Shown in pieces: positions 16,999-26,464 of a stretch of DNA of 64,000 nucleotides. Under the pieces are notes generated by a model, which saw nothing but the letters and a program-made list of their open reading frames with translations, had not been told where the DNA came from and made no database searches. The translations under genes were made by a program, and so were the position numbers. Origin of the DNA: Lactobacillus johnsonii ATCC 33200 (GTDB lineage Bacteria > Bacillota > Bacilli > Lactobacillales > Lactobacillaceae). The stretch lies in assembly GCF_000159355.1 (NCBI RefSeq), contig NZ_GG670121.1:206308-270307 (forward strand), read 5' to 3'. Each line of letters begins with the position of its first letter. Positions within the stretch are counted from its first letter, which is position 1.

Positions 16999-18615
16999 CT
17001 ATGCCTTAACTGCAAAAGCTTCATAAGGTTTTAAAACCATATCTTTTAAACTGTCTCGTTTTTCATAGTTACTAATCAAAACTTTTTTAAAAGATATATC
17101 TAAATTTAGATTTTGTTCTTCACCAGACAGGTTAGAGACTATTAACCACTTTTCATCTTCTAGTTTTCGCCAAAAGGCCAAAATGTTATCACTAGTATTT
17201 TCAACAAGTTCAAAATCTCCATCCACTACAACAGAATTTTCATGACGAAGTCTAATTAATTTTTGATAGGTGTAAAAAATAGAATTTGGATCTTCTAAGG
17301 CTTCTTTAACGTTAATAGTCTTGTAGTTTGGGTTTAATTTTAGCCACGGTGTTCCTGTAGTAAAGTCAGCATTTTCTCCATTTGACCACTGCATTGGACG
17401 TCGTGCATTATCTCGACCTTTAGTATTAATTGCTTTAATTAGTTCATCCTTACTGTAGCCCTTATCAATTCTTTCACGATACATATTGATACTTTCAATA
17501 TCTTCTACTTCATCAATTGACTTAACAGGGCAATTGGTCATCCCAATTTCTTCGCCATTATAGATGTAAGGTGTCCCATGCATTAAATGCAGTACAATCG
17601 CAAACATTTTTGCGCTTTGAACTCGATATTCTTTGTCATTTCCCCATCGTGAAATAACTCGCGGAATATCATGATTTTCCCAAAAAAGACTATTCCATGC
17701 ATGATTAAAATCAATTTCTGTCTGCCATTTAACTAGAACTTTTTTCAGTTCGCCTAAATCAAGCGGACGTAAATCCCATTTTTCTTTTCCTTCTTGCTGA
17801 TCTAAGCTTTGATTTTCAAATTGAAATACCATCGATAATTCATGACGAGCTGGATCTGAATATTCTGCAGCAATCTTTGGAGTAGAGTTCCATGTTTCAC
17901 CCACTGTCATTAATTCTTTACCGGCAAAAGTATTCTCATTCATCTCTTTTAAATATGGATGAAGCATTGGACCATTCTCACGAATCTTTTTATCGGGATC
18001 TTTTCCGATAAGTTCAATCACATCCATCCTAAAGCCGCCAATTCCCTTATCGATCCAATAATTCATCATTTCATAGATTTTATTTCTTAATTTTGGGTTC
18101 TTCCAATTAAGATCTGGCTGTTGATCTGCAAAGAAGTGTAAGTAATATTGACCAGTTTTTTCATCAAACTTCCAAGCTGAACCAGAAAAAGCAGATTTCA
18201 ACTCATTAGGTGCATGGCCCTCTACCGGATCACGCCAAATATAGAAATCTCTGTATGGATTCTCCTTACTTTTTCTTGCTTCTATGAACCAAGGATGCTG
18301 GTCAGATGTATGGTTAACAACAAGGTCCATAATAATGCGTATATGATGTTTTCTAGCTTCTCTAATCAGATTATCCATGTCAGCCATTGTTCCGTATTGT
18401 GGGTCTATTTTTTGATAATCAGAGATATCATAGCCATTATCTACACCAGGGGATAAGTAAACGGGTGATAACCAAATAGCATCAATTCCTAGTTTTTCTA
18501 AATATCCTAATCGCGAAATGATTCCTGGAATATCTCCAATTCCATCTCCATTACTATCTTGAAATGACTTAGGATAAACTTGATAAACGACCGCTTTTTT
18601 CCACCAAGGTTTCAT
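16999..18615 (-). CDS. dexB: Glucan 1,6-alpha-glucosidase (GH13_31)
   Basis: A 538-residue intracellular GH13 enzyme that hydrolyses alpha-1,6 links of isomalto-oligosaccharides. Landmarks are WWKKAVVYQVYPKSFQDSN, MDLVVNHTSDQHPWF, the nucleophile Asp in GFRMDVIELIG, the acid/base Glu in TVGETW and FWENHDIPR. It resembles streptococcal DexB closely across the length. The ATG at 18615 follows AAGGAGAAAAAT; the longer in-frame extension is non-coding. It is the last gene of the maltose locus, after a terminator behind malG. Confidence 0.9.
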   Translation of the reverse strand: MKPWWKKAVVYQVYPKSFQDSNGDGIGDIPGIISRLGYLEKLGIDAIWLSPVYLSPGVDNGYDISDYQKIDPQYGTMADMDNLIREARKHHIRIIMDLVVNHTSDQHPWFIEARKSKENPYRDFYIWRDPVEGHAPNELKSAFSGSAWKFDEKTGQYYLHFFADQQPDLNWKNPKLRNKIYEMMNYWIDKGIGGFRMDVIELIGKDPDKKIRENGPMLHPYLKEMNENTFAGKELMTVGETWNSTPKIAAEYSDPARHELSMVFQFENQSLDQQEGKEKWDLRPLDLGELKKVLVKWQTEIDFNHAWNSLFWENHDIPRVISRWGNDKEYRVQSAKMFAIVLHLMHGTPYIYNGEEIGMTNCPVKSIDEVEDIESINMYRERIDKGYSKDELIKAINTKGRDNARRPMQWSNGENADFTTGTPWLKLNPNYKTINVKEALEDPNSIFYTYQKLIRLRHENSVVVDGDFELVENTSDNILAFWRKLEDEKWLIVSNLSGEEQNLNLDISFKKVLISNYEKRDSLKDMVLKPYEAFAVKA

Positions 18616-18636
18616 ATTTTTCTCCTTCAAACAAAT

Positions 18637-18670
18637 AAAAAAGTGCCCTGTTAAACAGGACACTTTTTTC
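18637..18670 (-). terminator. Terminator between malG and dexB
   Basis: Minus-strand AAAAAAGTGTCCTG-TTTAA-CAGGGCACTTTTTT hairpin with T-run. dexB begins about 20 nt later, so read-through probably supplies its transcript. Confidence 0.82.
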
Positions 18671-18688
18671 ACATAAACTTTAATTTGA

Positions 18689-19546
18689 TTAACCTTTATC
18701 AGCACCTGCTGTGATTCCATTAACATAGAATTTTTGCATTACAATGAACAAAATTGTAATTGGGATCGCAATGATTACACATCCGGCAATGAACTGAGTA
18801 AAGAATTGAGCCATCGTACCCTTTGCCGAGTGAACCATGTTGTATAGTCCATAGGCAACAGTGTAGGTCTTCGGATTTCCTGAGGTAGAGAGGATGATAC
18901 CTGAGAAAATGAAGTCTACCCATGGTGCCATGAATGAAGTAAGAGCAGTATAAACAATCATTGGCTTTGAAAGTGGTAATCCAATATGAATGAATACTTG
19001 CCATTTCGTAGCGCCATCAATTTCAGCAGCTTCATCAATTGCTCGTGGCATTGTATCAAAGAAACCTTTTGCAATGTAGAAGCCAAGGCCAGCACCACCA
19101 ACATAGACTAAGATCAATCCACCAAGGTTTAACATGTTTAACGCCTTTAAAATGTAATACAAGGCAATCATTGACATGAAACCTGGGAACATTCCTAATA
19201 CCAAAGCAATTTGTAAAAATGGCTTACGGAAGCGAAAGCGTAATCTTGATAATACGTAAGCAACTCCGATAGTTACAAACGTTGATAATGTTGCTGAAAC
19301 TACAGCGACAAATAGTGTATTTAACACCCAATTTACAAATGGATATTGTGAACTAGTAAGAATACCAACATAATTTTGCCAAGTAAATTTTTCTGGCCAA
19401 ATTGTAGATACAAATCCTGTGTTATTGTATGAAAAACTTGCTAAAATGATCCAAATAATTGGGAATATCCATAAAACGGCCAGGATGGCTAATAGAACAT
19501 ATCTAAAAATTAAAGCAATTCTTCTTTGGTTATGATAAGACTTCAT
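18689..19546 (-). CDS. malG: Maltose/maltodextrin ABC transporter permease MalG
   Basis: A 285-residue inner-membrane permease with six TM helices. The cytoplasmic coupling (EAA) loop is clear: AIDEAAEIDGATKWQVFIHI followed by GLPLSKP. It ends with TAGADKG. It pairs with MalF to form the channel for maltodextrins bound by MalE and powered by MsmK. Two nucleotides separate it from malF upstream, so they are translationally linked. Confidence 0.94.
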   Translation of the reverse strand: MKSYHNQRRIALIFRYVLLAILAVLWIFPIIWIILASFSYNNTGFVSTIWPEKFTWQNYVGILTSSQYPFVNWVLNTLFVAVVSATLSTFVTIGVAYVLSRLRFRFRKPFLQIALVLGMFPGFMSMIALYYILKALNMLNLGGLILVYVGGAGLGFYIAKGFFDTMPRAIDEAAEIDGATKWQVFIHIGLPLSKPMIVYTALTSFMAPWVDFIFSGIILSTSGNPKTYTVAYGLYNMVHSAKGTMAQFFTQFIAGCVIIAIPITILFIVMQKFYVNGITAGADKG

Positions 19547-19548
19547 TT

Positions 19549-20904
19549 TTAGCCCTCCTTGTATGCGTTAGTATGACGATATGCAATTAGTGAGAATGTA
19601 GCACTAATGATAAAGATCAAGATACCCAAAACAGCTGATGCGTTATAGCGTTGTTCTTGACCAAATGTCAAGTTATATAGCCAAGTTACAAGCAAGTCTG
19701 TTGAACCAGCACCATTGTAGTTATTGTTCATTGGTGCACCACCAGTCAACAAGTAGATAACATTGAAGTTGTTGATGTTACCAATAAATTGTTGAATCAA
19801 AGCTGGAGACATTACGAATAAAATTTGAGGGAATGTAATGTGGTTGAAAATTTGTACTGGACTTGCCCCGTCAATACGAGCAGCTTCAATTTGATCTTGT
19901 GGTAAGTTTTGAATAATGGCTGTTGAAGTTAACATTGAAACTGGGATACCAATCCACATGTTAACCACAATAACTGTAATTCTAGCAACAAGAGGACTAG
20001 CCTGATTATCAATGAAGTGAATTGGGTGGCTAATCCATCCCCAATTCATAAGTAAGGTGTTTAATGGCCCTTGATAGTCAAGGAATTGCGCCATCATTAA
20101 TAAAGAAACAAATTGTGGTACAGCATAAACAATTACGAAAACTGTTCTCCATAAGTTCTTATGCTTAATTCCCTTAGATTCAATCAAAAGAGCGAGTAAG
20201 ACACCAAAGAAGAAAGTAGTAGCTGTAGCAGCAACAGCCCAAATTAAGGTCCAACCTAAAACTGGGAAGAAGGTACCTGCTAAATCACCACTCAACACGT
20301 TTCCAAATGCTTGAAAACCAGTCCAGGAAAATCCAACTGAGTGTTGACGATCATAGTTAGTAAATGCCATTGAAATCATGAAGACCGTTGGCAAAACCGT
20401 AAATAAAATGATTAAAACAATTGGAATTGTCATCAAAGTTGCATGCAATCTTTGATCAAACAAAGATGCAATTTCTTCACGGTTAGTTGGAATATGTTCA
20501 TGTCTTTTTTCTAATAAGAAAGTATGCTTATTAGATTTCAAATTAATGATATATAGATATATAAAACCAGCAACAATGAATAAAGCCAAAATACCAAATA
20601 ATAGAATTAAAACAGAATTATCTGGCTGCTGAGTAACATATACTCCTTGAGCTTTATCAAATACAACGCGTTTACTCTTTATTGCACCTAAGTTACTTAA
20701 ACCAGCAATTGAATGAATTCCACTTAAAAAGAACCAGACTAAAAATACAATTTCAGCAAATAAAAGTGAAAATCCTTTTACCCATTGCCGATGTTTAATA
20801 GCATTTAAGCCCATGATGAAGAATGATAATTTTGTTACTGCATCTCCATCTTTCCATGTTTCCTTTAAGGTAACTGCAGGCGTAGCATGTTTTTTCTTAA
20901 ACAT
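19549..20904 (-). CDS. malF: Maltose/maltodextrin ABC transporter permease MalF
   Basis: A 451-residue permease with a long N-terminal extension (FKKKHATPAVTLKETWKDGD) and extra N-terminal TM helices before the six-helix core, as in Gram-positive MalF. The EAA loop is QIEAARIDGASPVQIFNHIT, then FPQILFV. It has a large extracytoplasmic loop. It lies between malE (36 nt away) and malG. Confidence 0.94.
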   Translation of the reverse strand: MFKKKHATPAVTLKETWKDGDAVTKLSFFIMGLNAIKHRQWVKGFSLLFAEIVFLVWFFLSGIHSIAGLSNLGAIKSKRVVFDKAQGVYVTQQPDNSVLILLFGILALFIVAGFIYLYIINLKSNKHTFLLEKRHEHIPTNREEIASLFDQRLHATLMTIPIVLIILFTVLPTVFMISMAFTNYDRQHSVGFSWTGFQAFGNVLSGDLAGTFFPVLGWTLIWAVAATATTFFFGVLLALLIESKGIKHKNLWRTVFVIVYAVPQFVSLLMMAQFLDYQGPLNTLLMNWGWISHPIHFIDNQASPLVARITVIVVNMWIGIPVSMLTSTAIIQNLPQDQIEAARIDGASPVQIFNHITFPQILFVMSPALIQQFIGNINNFNVIYLLTGGAPMNNNYNGAGSTDLLVTWLYNLTFGQEQRYNASAVLGILIFIISATFSLIAYRHTNAYKEG

Positions 20905-20940
20905 AATTAATCAAACCTTTGCTCATGTGATTTTTCAAAA

Positions 20941-22158
20941 TTATTCTTCCTTAGAAATCTTCTTTTGTAATTTAGCAAGCTTACTCTTGTATTGAGATGG
21001 CTTAATCTTGCCGTCGTATGCACCACTAATTAATGGAGCTGAGTCGTTCCAGAAGATTGACATTTGTGGCAATTTAGGTTGAAGAACTGAGTAGCCTGGT
21101 TGAGCCATTTGAATTACAGCCTTAGCAACTGGGTCGTTCTTAATCTCTGCAGTATTTTGAGCTGCCTTGTTTACAGGAATTTCACCAGCATTCTTGTGAA
21201 CAATTAATTGATTTTCTTTGTTAGATAAGTATTTAGCCAAAATTGCTGCATTCTTATCATTAGAAGTATGTGAGTTAACAGCAAAACATTCAATACCTAA
21301 GAAAGCTTCCATTTGTGCAGTCTTACCGCCCACTTCAATGGTTGGATATGGAGCAACTCCTAAGTTCTTACCTAAAATCTTCTTAATATTAGCTGCGTTC
21401 CATGGACCATCTAAGATAGCTTGGGCATTACCCTTCTTTAATTGGTTAAGTGCGTTTGAAGTTTGCATAACGCCTTTATTGTTCTTTTGTTCAGCGTACC
21501 ACTTCATTGCATTTACACCATTTTGTGAATCCATAGTGGAGCCTTTTACATCTTCTCCGCTGTTACCAAATAACTTTGTACCTGCTGAGAACATTACTGG
21601 CCACATTACGTAAGCATTAGTGAAGTCAGTTGCAACTACACCTTTAGAAGTCATAGTCTTCCAAGATTTAACATCTTCTGGTGAAAGCTTAGACTTGTCA
21701 TAGTAAACAGTTTGAGCTTGTTCAGAGTATGGATATGCGTAAAGCTTACCTTTCCATTCAACACCCTTGTATGCTTCTGGAACGGAATTCTTCTTAATTT
21801 CCTTAGTATCAGTTGGTGACAATGGGTTAATGTAACCTGAATCTGCCATTTGTCCTAATTGGTCATTTGGAACACCAAACACATCGGCAGCTTTTGAAGG
21901 ATCTTTAGCAACATCAGTTTTAGCATTAGCTGAACCATTAGGGTTTTGAGTAACCTTAACTTTAATATTAGGGTGTTCTTTTTCAAAGTCCTTTACCACG
22001 CCCTTATACCAACTAACACGAGCAGTATCTACCCAAAGAGTTAATTGTTTGTTTGAGCTCTTTGATTCATTTGAATTAGAGTTGTTACTACAAGCTGTTA
22101 ATGAAATAGCTGATAGAGCTACAACACTACCTAAAGCCAATTTTTTCCATAACTTCAT
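20941..22158 (-). CDS. malE: Maltose/maltodextrin-binding lipoprotein
   Basis: A 405-residue solute-binding protein. The signal peptide MKLWKKLALGSVVALSAIS ends in the lipobox LTAC with Cys at residue 23, followed by a Ser/Asn linker. Typical ABC sugar-binding features are LTLWVDTARVSWYKGVVKDF and FSAGTKLFGNSGED. The ATG at 22158 has SD CTAGGAGGAAAT; upstream in-frame codons are non-coding. A 110-nt gap with weak hairpins separates it from msmK and may allow different malE expression. Confidence 0.94.
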   Translation of the reverse strand: MKLWKKLALGSVVALSAISLTACSNNSNSNESKSSNKQLTLWVDTARVSWYKGVVKDFEKEHPNIKVKVTQNPNGSANAKTDVAKDPSKAADVFGVPNDQLGQMADSGYINPLSPTDTKEIKKNSVPEAYKGVEWKGKLYAYPYSEQAQTVYYDKSKLSPEDVKSWKTMTSKGVVATDFTNAYVMWPVMFSAGTKLFGNSGEDVKGSTMDSQNGVNAMKWYAEQKNNKGVMQTSNALNQLKKGNAQAILDGPWNAANIKKILGKNLGVAPYPTIEVGGKTAQMEAFLGIECFAVNSHTSNDKNAAILAKYLSNKENQLIVHKNAGEIPVNKAAQNTAEIKNDPVAKAVIQMAQPGYSVLQPKLPQMSIFWNDSAPLISGAYDGKIKPSQYKSKLAKLQKKISKEE

Positions 22159-22268
22159 GATATTTCCTCCTAGCCATGACTGGCTGAATACATTATTACA
22201 ACCGTGAACCAAATTTCACACTCGTTGTAAACTTATTAATATTTTGCAGAAGCGTCCTCTCCTGCAAG

Positions 22269-23372
22269 TTAACGAATTGCATTCGTTGTATCTTTATCGA
22301 AGAAGTGGGCTTTATTCACATCAAACCCCATTCTTACTTTATCGCCTGGAGTATGGTAATCACGGGCATTTACAATGGCTACAAATTCTGTTCCATCTAC
22401 TTTTTGATAAAGCTGAATAGTTGAACCAAGCAATTCTGAAACGACAACAGTTGATTCAACAATTTGGTTAGGCCAAGTTTCAAGGAATGCTTCCTCTGAA
22501 TGAATATCTTCTGGACGGATACCAAATACTAAATCTTTATCGTCATATCCCTTTTCTTTAAGCATCTTTGCTTTACCTTCAGGGATTTCGATATCTAGAC
22601 CTTTTCCATCGCTAATTCGATTTCCTTTAAAGTGAACATTAAAGAAGTTCATTTGAGGAGATCCGATAAAACCAGCAACAAACATATTTACCGGTGTATT
22701 GTAAACCTCTAGAGGTGTACCAATTTGTTGAACTTTACCAACTGACATAACTACTACTCGATCGGCTAAAGTCATCGCTTCAGTTTGATCGTGAGTAACG
22801 TAAATCGTAGTAGTTCCCAAATTTTGATGTAACTTAGCAATTTCAGCACGCATTGTGACACGCAATTTTGCATCCAAGTTTGATAAAGGTTCATCCATTA
22901 AGAAAATTGGCGCATCCCGGACAATTGCTCGTCCTAAGGCAACACGCTGTCTTTGACCACCAGATAATTCAGCTGGTTTTTTATCAAGATATTCTGATAA
23001 ACCTAAAATATCTGCTGCATGATTAACTCGCTTATCAATTTCATCTTTTTTATAATGACGAAGCTTTAATCCAAAGGCCATGTTGTCATAAATTGACATA
23101 TGTGGGTACAAAGCATAGTTTTGGAAAACCATCGCAATGTCTCTATCTTTAGGTGCAACATCATTCATTACCTTATGGTCAATCTCTAAAGTACCTTTAG
23201 AAATATCTTCTAGACCGGCAACCATTCTCAAAGTAGTTGATTTACCACAACCAGATGGTCCAACAAAAACGATAAATTCCTTATCTTTAATATGTAAATC
23301 AAAGTCATTAACTGAATATTTATCATTTCCTTCGTACTTTTTATAGATATGGTTTAAATCTACTTCAACCAT
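22269..23372 (-). CDS. msmK: Multiple-sugar ABC transporter ATPase MsmK/MalK
   Basis: A 367-residue ATPase for sugar uptake. Walker A is GPSGCGKST, signature [14 protein letters not shown], Walker [14 protein letters not shown] and the switch His in YVTHDQ. The C-terminal MOB/TOBE regulatory region contains [13 protein letters not shown] and [10 protein letters not shown]. Location inside the mal operon suggests it energises MalFG, though such ATPases are often shared between importers. Confidence 0.95.
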   Translation of the reverse strand: MVEVDLNHIYKKYEGNDKYSVNDFDLHIKDKEFIVFVGPSGCGKSTTLRMVAGLEDISKGTLEIDHKVMNDVAPKDRDIAMVFQNYALYPHMSIYDNMAFGLKLRHYKKDEIDKRVNHAADILGLSEYLDKKPAELSGGQRQRVALGRAIVRDAPIFLMDEPLSNLDAKLRVTMRAEIAKLHQNLGTTTIYVTHDQTEAMTLADRVVVMSVGKVQQIGTPLEVYNTPVNMFVAGFIGSPQMNFFNVHFKGNRISDGKGLDIEIPEGKAKMLKEKGYDDKDLVFGIRPEDIHSEEAFLETWPNQIVESTVVVSELLGSTIQLYQKVDGTEFVAIVNARDYHTPGDKVRMGFDVNKAHFFDKDTTNAIR

Positions 23373-23392
23373 TCTCTTTCCCTACTTCCCTC

Positions 23393-24055
23393 TTATTTTT
23401 TATTAAAAACTGATTCAATTTCTGAAAGTTTCAATTCTTTAGTAGTTGGAACAATATAATCAGCCTCTTTCAAGACCTCTTTATTCCCAATTCCAACTGC
23501 AAATTGACCAGCACTTTTAATTGATTGAACACCGGCTTGAGCATCTTCAAAACTAATTACTTCGTCTGCATTCAAACCAGCTAATTCTTGTGCCTTTTCA
23601 TAAATTTCTGGATCTGGTTTTCCGCGATGAAGCGTTGCTGGATCAACAATGCCATCAAATTCATCCATAATTCCTAACTTTGTTAAAATCTTAGGTGCAT
23701 TTTTTGAGGCAGAAGCAATAATCATTTTTAAGTTTTGCTTCTTTGCATCACTAAGTAGTTCTGGAATACCTGGCAAAATATCTGCTGGCGTCATTTTTTC
23801 AACTTGTTCAACAAATTTAGTATTCTTTTCTGCTGCGAACTTTTCTTTTTCTGCTTCAGAATATTTATCTTCCTGATCGCCATATTTCAAAATTAGATTT
23901 AAAGAATCCATTCTTGAAATACCCCTTAAGCTATCAAGTTGATCATCCGTTAAGTTAATCTCTAATTCCTTAGCTAAATTATTCCAAGCAGTTAAATGGT
24001 AGACAGCTGAATTTGTTAAAACTCCATCTAAGTCAAAAATTAGTCCTTTAAGCAT
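23393..24055 (-). CDS. pgmB: Beta-phosphoglucomutase
   Basis: A 220-residue HAD-family mutase interconverting beta-glucose 1-phosphate and glucose 6-phosphate. Motif I is GLIFDLDGVLTNSA with both catalytic Asp residues. The substrate-specificity loop LRGISRMDSL is the usual beta-PGM cap signature. Motif IV is SFEDAQAGVQ. It overlaps the end of mapA by 16 nt, matching its use of the MapA product. Confidence 0.96.
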   Translation of the reverse strand: MLKGLIFDLDGVLTNSAVYHLTAWNNLAKELEINLTDDQLDSLRGISRMDSLNLILKYGDQEDKYSEAEKEKFAAEKNTKFVEQVEKMTPADILPGIPELLSDAKKQNLKMIIASASKNAPKILTKLGIMDEFDGIVDPATLHRGKPDPEIYEKAQELAGLNADEVISFEDAQAGVQSIKSAGQFAVGIGNKEVLKEADYIVPTTKELKLSEIESVFNKK

Positions 24056-26310
24056 TCGCTTTCACCTTCTTTAAGCATTACCTTCTTATCATTAACAAGA
24101 ATTTCTAGATCTTTGCCTTCAAGTAAAGAGATCTTGGTTTCTTGATGATCAACATAAACTTTAATTAAACGACCACGGTAGTTAATCTTAAAGCTATAGT
24201 GATCCCAGTTATCTGGAATAAATGGCTTAAATTTCAATTGGTCATGATCGTATCTCATTCCAGCAAATCCCTGAACAATAGCTAACCATGATCCACTCAT
24301 CGAAGTAATATGCAAACCATCAACTGTATCATTGTTGTAATTATCTAAATCAAGTCTTGCAGTTCTTTCATACAGTTCAACTGCCTTATCTTTTTTTCCT
24401 AATTCAGCAGCTAAAACTGAATGAATTGAAGGTGAAAGTGAACTTTCATGAACAGTTAAAGGTTCATAGAAATCAAAGTTCTTTTCTTTTTGATCCTTAG
24501 TATAGTTTTCTGGGAAGAAATAGATACCTTGCAAAACATCAGCTTGTTTAATAAATGGTGATCTTAAGATCTTATCCCAAGACCAATGTTGGTTAATAGG
24601 ACGTTGATCTTCAATTTCACTAACGGGACGAATCTCTTTATCAAGAAAATCATCTTGTTGTAAGAAAATACCTAATTCCTTGTCTTCCGGTAGATAAATC
24701 TTATCAACAATGTCTTGCCACTTTTCTTTTTCTTCTTCAGTAACATGAACTCGTTCTTGTGCCTCCTTAGTTGCAAGCGGCAAACGCTCTAGTGTATATT
24801 TCAGAAGCCATCTTGCCATAGTATTAGTAAACCAGTTATTATTTACATTATTTTCATATTCATTTGGCCCGGTAACACCATGCATTACATACTTGTTACG
24901 CCACTTAGACCAATGAACTCGAGCTGCCCAGAATCTTGCAGTTCCAACTAAGACATCCATACCTTCATTCTTAACATAGCTATCATCGCCCGTATATTCG
25001 GTATACATAGCAATCGCATGTGGAATATCAGCATTTCTGTGAATTTCTTCAAAAGTAATTTCCCATTCGTTATGACATTCAATACCATTGAAAGTTACCA
25101 TTGGGAACAAGGCACCTGGAAGGCCTTGTTCTTTAGCATTGTGATATGCTCCTGGTAATTGATTATGACGATATTGAAGAAGGGCTTTAGTAACGCTTGG
25201 GTTAGTAATTCCTAAGTACATTGGAACGATGTAAGCCTCAGTATCCCAATAAGTAGCACCACCGTATTTTTCGCCAGTAAATCCCTTAGGACCAACGTTC
25301 AAGCGTTCATCTTCACCGTAGTATGTCATGAACAATTGAGCAATATTAAATCTAATCCCCTGTTGTGCTGCTGCATCACCAGAAATTTCAACATCACTCA
25401 TATCCCAACGTTTTTGCCATTCAGCAGTATGGTCAGCTAAGTTTTCTTCAAAGCTCTTTGATTGAAGCTTATTCATTAAATCTTCAGCAACACTTGCTTG
25501 ATCTTTTTCTTCAACATCTCTACTTGTTATAACAATAACGTCTTTTTCAAGTTCGTAGCTTTGTCCTTCACTTAATTCTACTGAAAACTTTTCGCTTAAC
25601 TTGGCTTCTTTAGTAGAAACTTCAGTTTGAATTAGTTCACCATTGTGGCGTAAAGATTCTTGAAGTAAAACTGTGAATTGAGGCACTTCATAAGGATTAG
25701 GCTTAGTTTTTACCTGGATAGTTTTTGTATCCTTATTCTCAACAAGTGGAATCCAGAAGCGTTCATCATAGTTACTGTCTTCGTTAACAACTGTTCCATC
25801 TAAAGTAGAATCAAAATCAATCTTAGCCTTTCCCTCAAGTACCGTAGCTTTTACCTTAATTAAGGCAGCTTCTTTTTGTACAATATGGAGAAAACGTTCA
25901 AATTCAAATTTAACTTTGACATCTTTACCTTCATAGATAAAACTTCTTGAAAGAAGTCCTTGATGCATATCAAGTGATAATTCAAAATCACTAAATTTCA
26001 CTTTGGCTAAATCAATTTTTTCACCGTTGACGGTGATCCCAATTCCAATAAAACTTGGAGCATTTGGTGTCTTACCAAAGTACTTTGGGTATCCATTCTT
26101 CCACCAACCAACAACTGTCTTATCTGGGAACCACACACCTGCTAAATATGTTCCTTGAAGTGTGTCGCCAGAGTAACCCTCCTCAAAGTTTCCTCTCATT
26201 CCCATATAATCGTTACCAATTGCAGTAATACTTTCTTGTAACCTTTTATCTTCCTTAGAAAATTCATGTGTCGTTACTTTCCAAGGATCAACTTCAAAAA
26301 TTCTCTTCAT
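24040..26310 (-). CDS. mapA: Maltose phosphorylase (GH65)
   Basis: A 756-residue cytoplasmic phosphorylase that splits maltose with phosphate into glucose and beta-glucose 1-phosphate. GH65 landmarks are RGNFEEGYSGDTLQGTYLAG at the N-terminus, GGATYWDTEAYIVPMYLG, and HGVTGPNEYENNVNNNW, which holds the general-acid Glu. Three ATG codons lie in tandem; the third (26310) has the best spacing from GGAG. It begins the unit mapA-pgmB-msmK-malEFG behind a promoter with an embedded cre. Confidence 0.95.
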   Translation of the reverse strand: MKRIFEVDPWKVTTHEFSKEDKRLQESITAIGNDYMGMRGNFEEGYSGDTLQGTYLAGVWFPDKTVVGWWKNGYPKYFGKTPNAPSFIGIGITVNGEKIDLAKVKFSDFELSLDMHQGLLSRSFIYEGKDVKVKFEFERFLHIVQKEAALIKVKATVLEGKAKIDFDSTLDGTVVNEDSNYDERFWIPLVENKDTKTIQVKTKPNPYEVPQFTVLLQESLRHNGELIQTEVSTKEAKLSEKFSVELSEGQSYELEKDVIVITSRDVEEKDQASVAEDLMNKLQSKSFEENLADHTAEWQKRWDMSDVEISGDAAAQQGIRFNIAQLFMTYYGEDERLNVGPKGFTGEKYGGATYWDTEAYIVPMYLGITNPSVTKALLQYRHNQLPGAYHNAKEQGLPGALFPMVTFNGIECHNEWEITFEEIHRNADIPHAIAMYTEYTGDDSYVKNEGMDVLVGTARFWAARVHWSKWRNKYVMHGVTGPNEYENNVNNNWFTNTMARWLLKYTLERLPLATKEAQERVHVTEEEKEKWQDIVDKIYLPEDKELGIFLQQDDFLDKEIRPVSEIEDQRPINQHWSWDKILRSPFIKQADVLQGIYFFPENYTKDQKEKNFDFYEPLTVHESSLSPSIHSVLAAELGKKDKAVELYERTARLDLDNYNNDTVDGLHITSMSGSWLAIVQGFAGMRYDHDQLKFKPFIPDNWDHYSFKINYRGRLIKVYVDHQETKISLLEGKDLEILVNDKKVMLKEGESECLKD

Positions 26311-26355
26311 CATCATTCTCCATCACTTTCGTGAAGTCTTTTTATTTACAAATCT

Positions 26356-26384
26356 ATTATCTAATCATTGAAAGCGCTTAACAA
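26356..26384 (-). promoter_or_regulatory. mapA promoter with cre in the spacer
   Basis: Minus-strand TTGTTA (26379-26384), 17-nt spacer and GATAAT (26356-26361). The sequence TGAAAGCGCTTAAC (plus 26369-26382) inside it resembles the CcpA cre consensus, so CcpA would block polymerase. Confidence 0.68.
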
Positions 26385-26398
26385 CGCTTATTTTAATG

Positions 26399-26410
26399 TT
26401 ACCGATATCA
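26399..26410. promoter_or_regulatory. Candidate MalR operator upstream of mapA
   Basis: TTACCGATATCA followed by a run of A is nearly identical to TTACCGGTATCA at 29931-29942 before malL. Both have the central CG and near-palindrome typical of LacI-family operators. Confidence 0.5.
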
Positions 26411-26422
26411 AAAATTTATAAG

Positions 26423-26452
26423 AAAAAAAGCAGCATCTCATTGCTGCTTTTT
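26423..26452 (-). terminator. Terminator after the neopullulanase gene
   Basis: AAAAAGCAGCA-(6 nt)-TGCTGCTTTTT stem with T-runs on both strands, between the neopullulanase stop and the mapA promoter. Confidence 0.85.
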
Positions 26453-26464
26453 ATTCTTCATATA

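Noticed and set aside
22160..22268. Possible terminator/promoter between msmK and malE
   Set aside because: Only short stems (TTGCAG/CTGCAA; AGCCA/TGGCT) and no convincing -35/-10 pair; not called.
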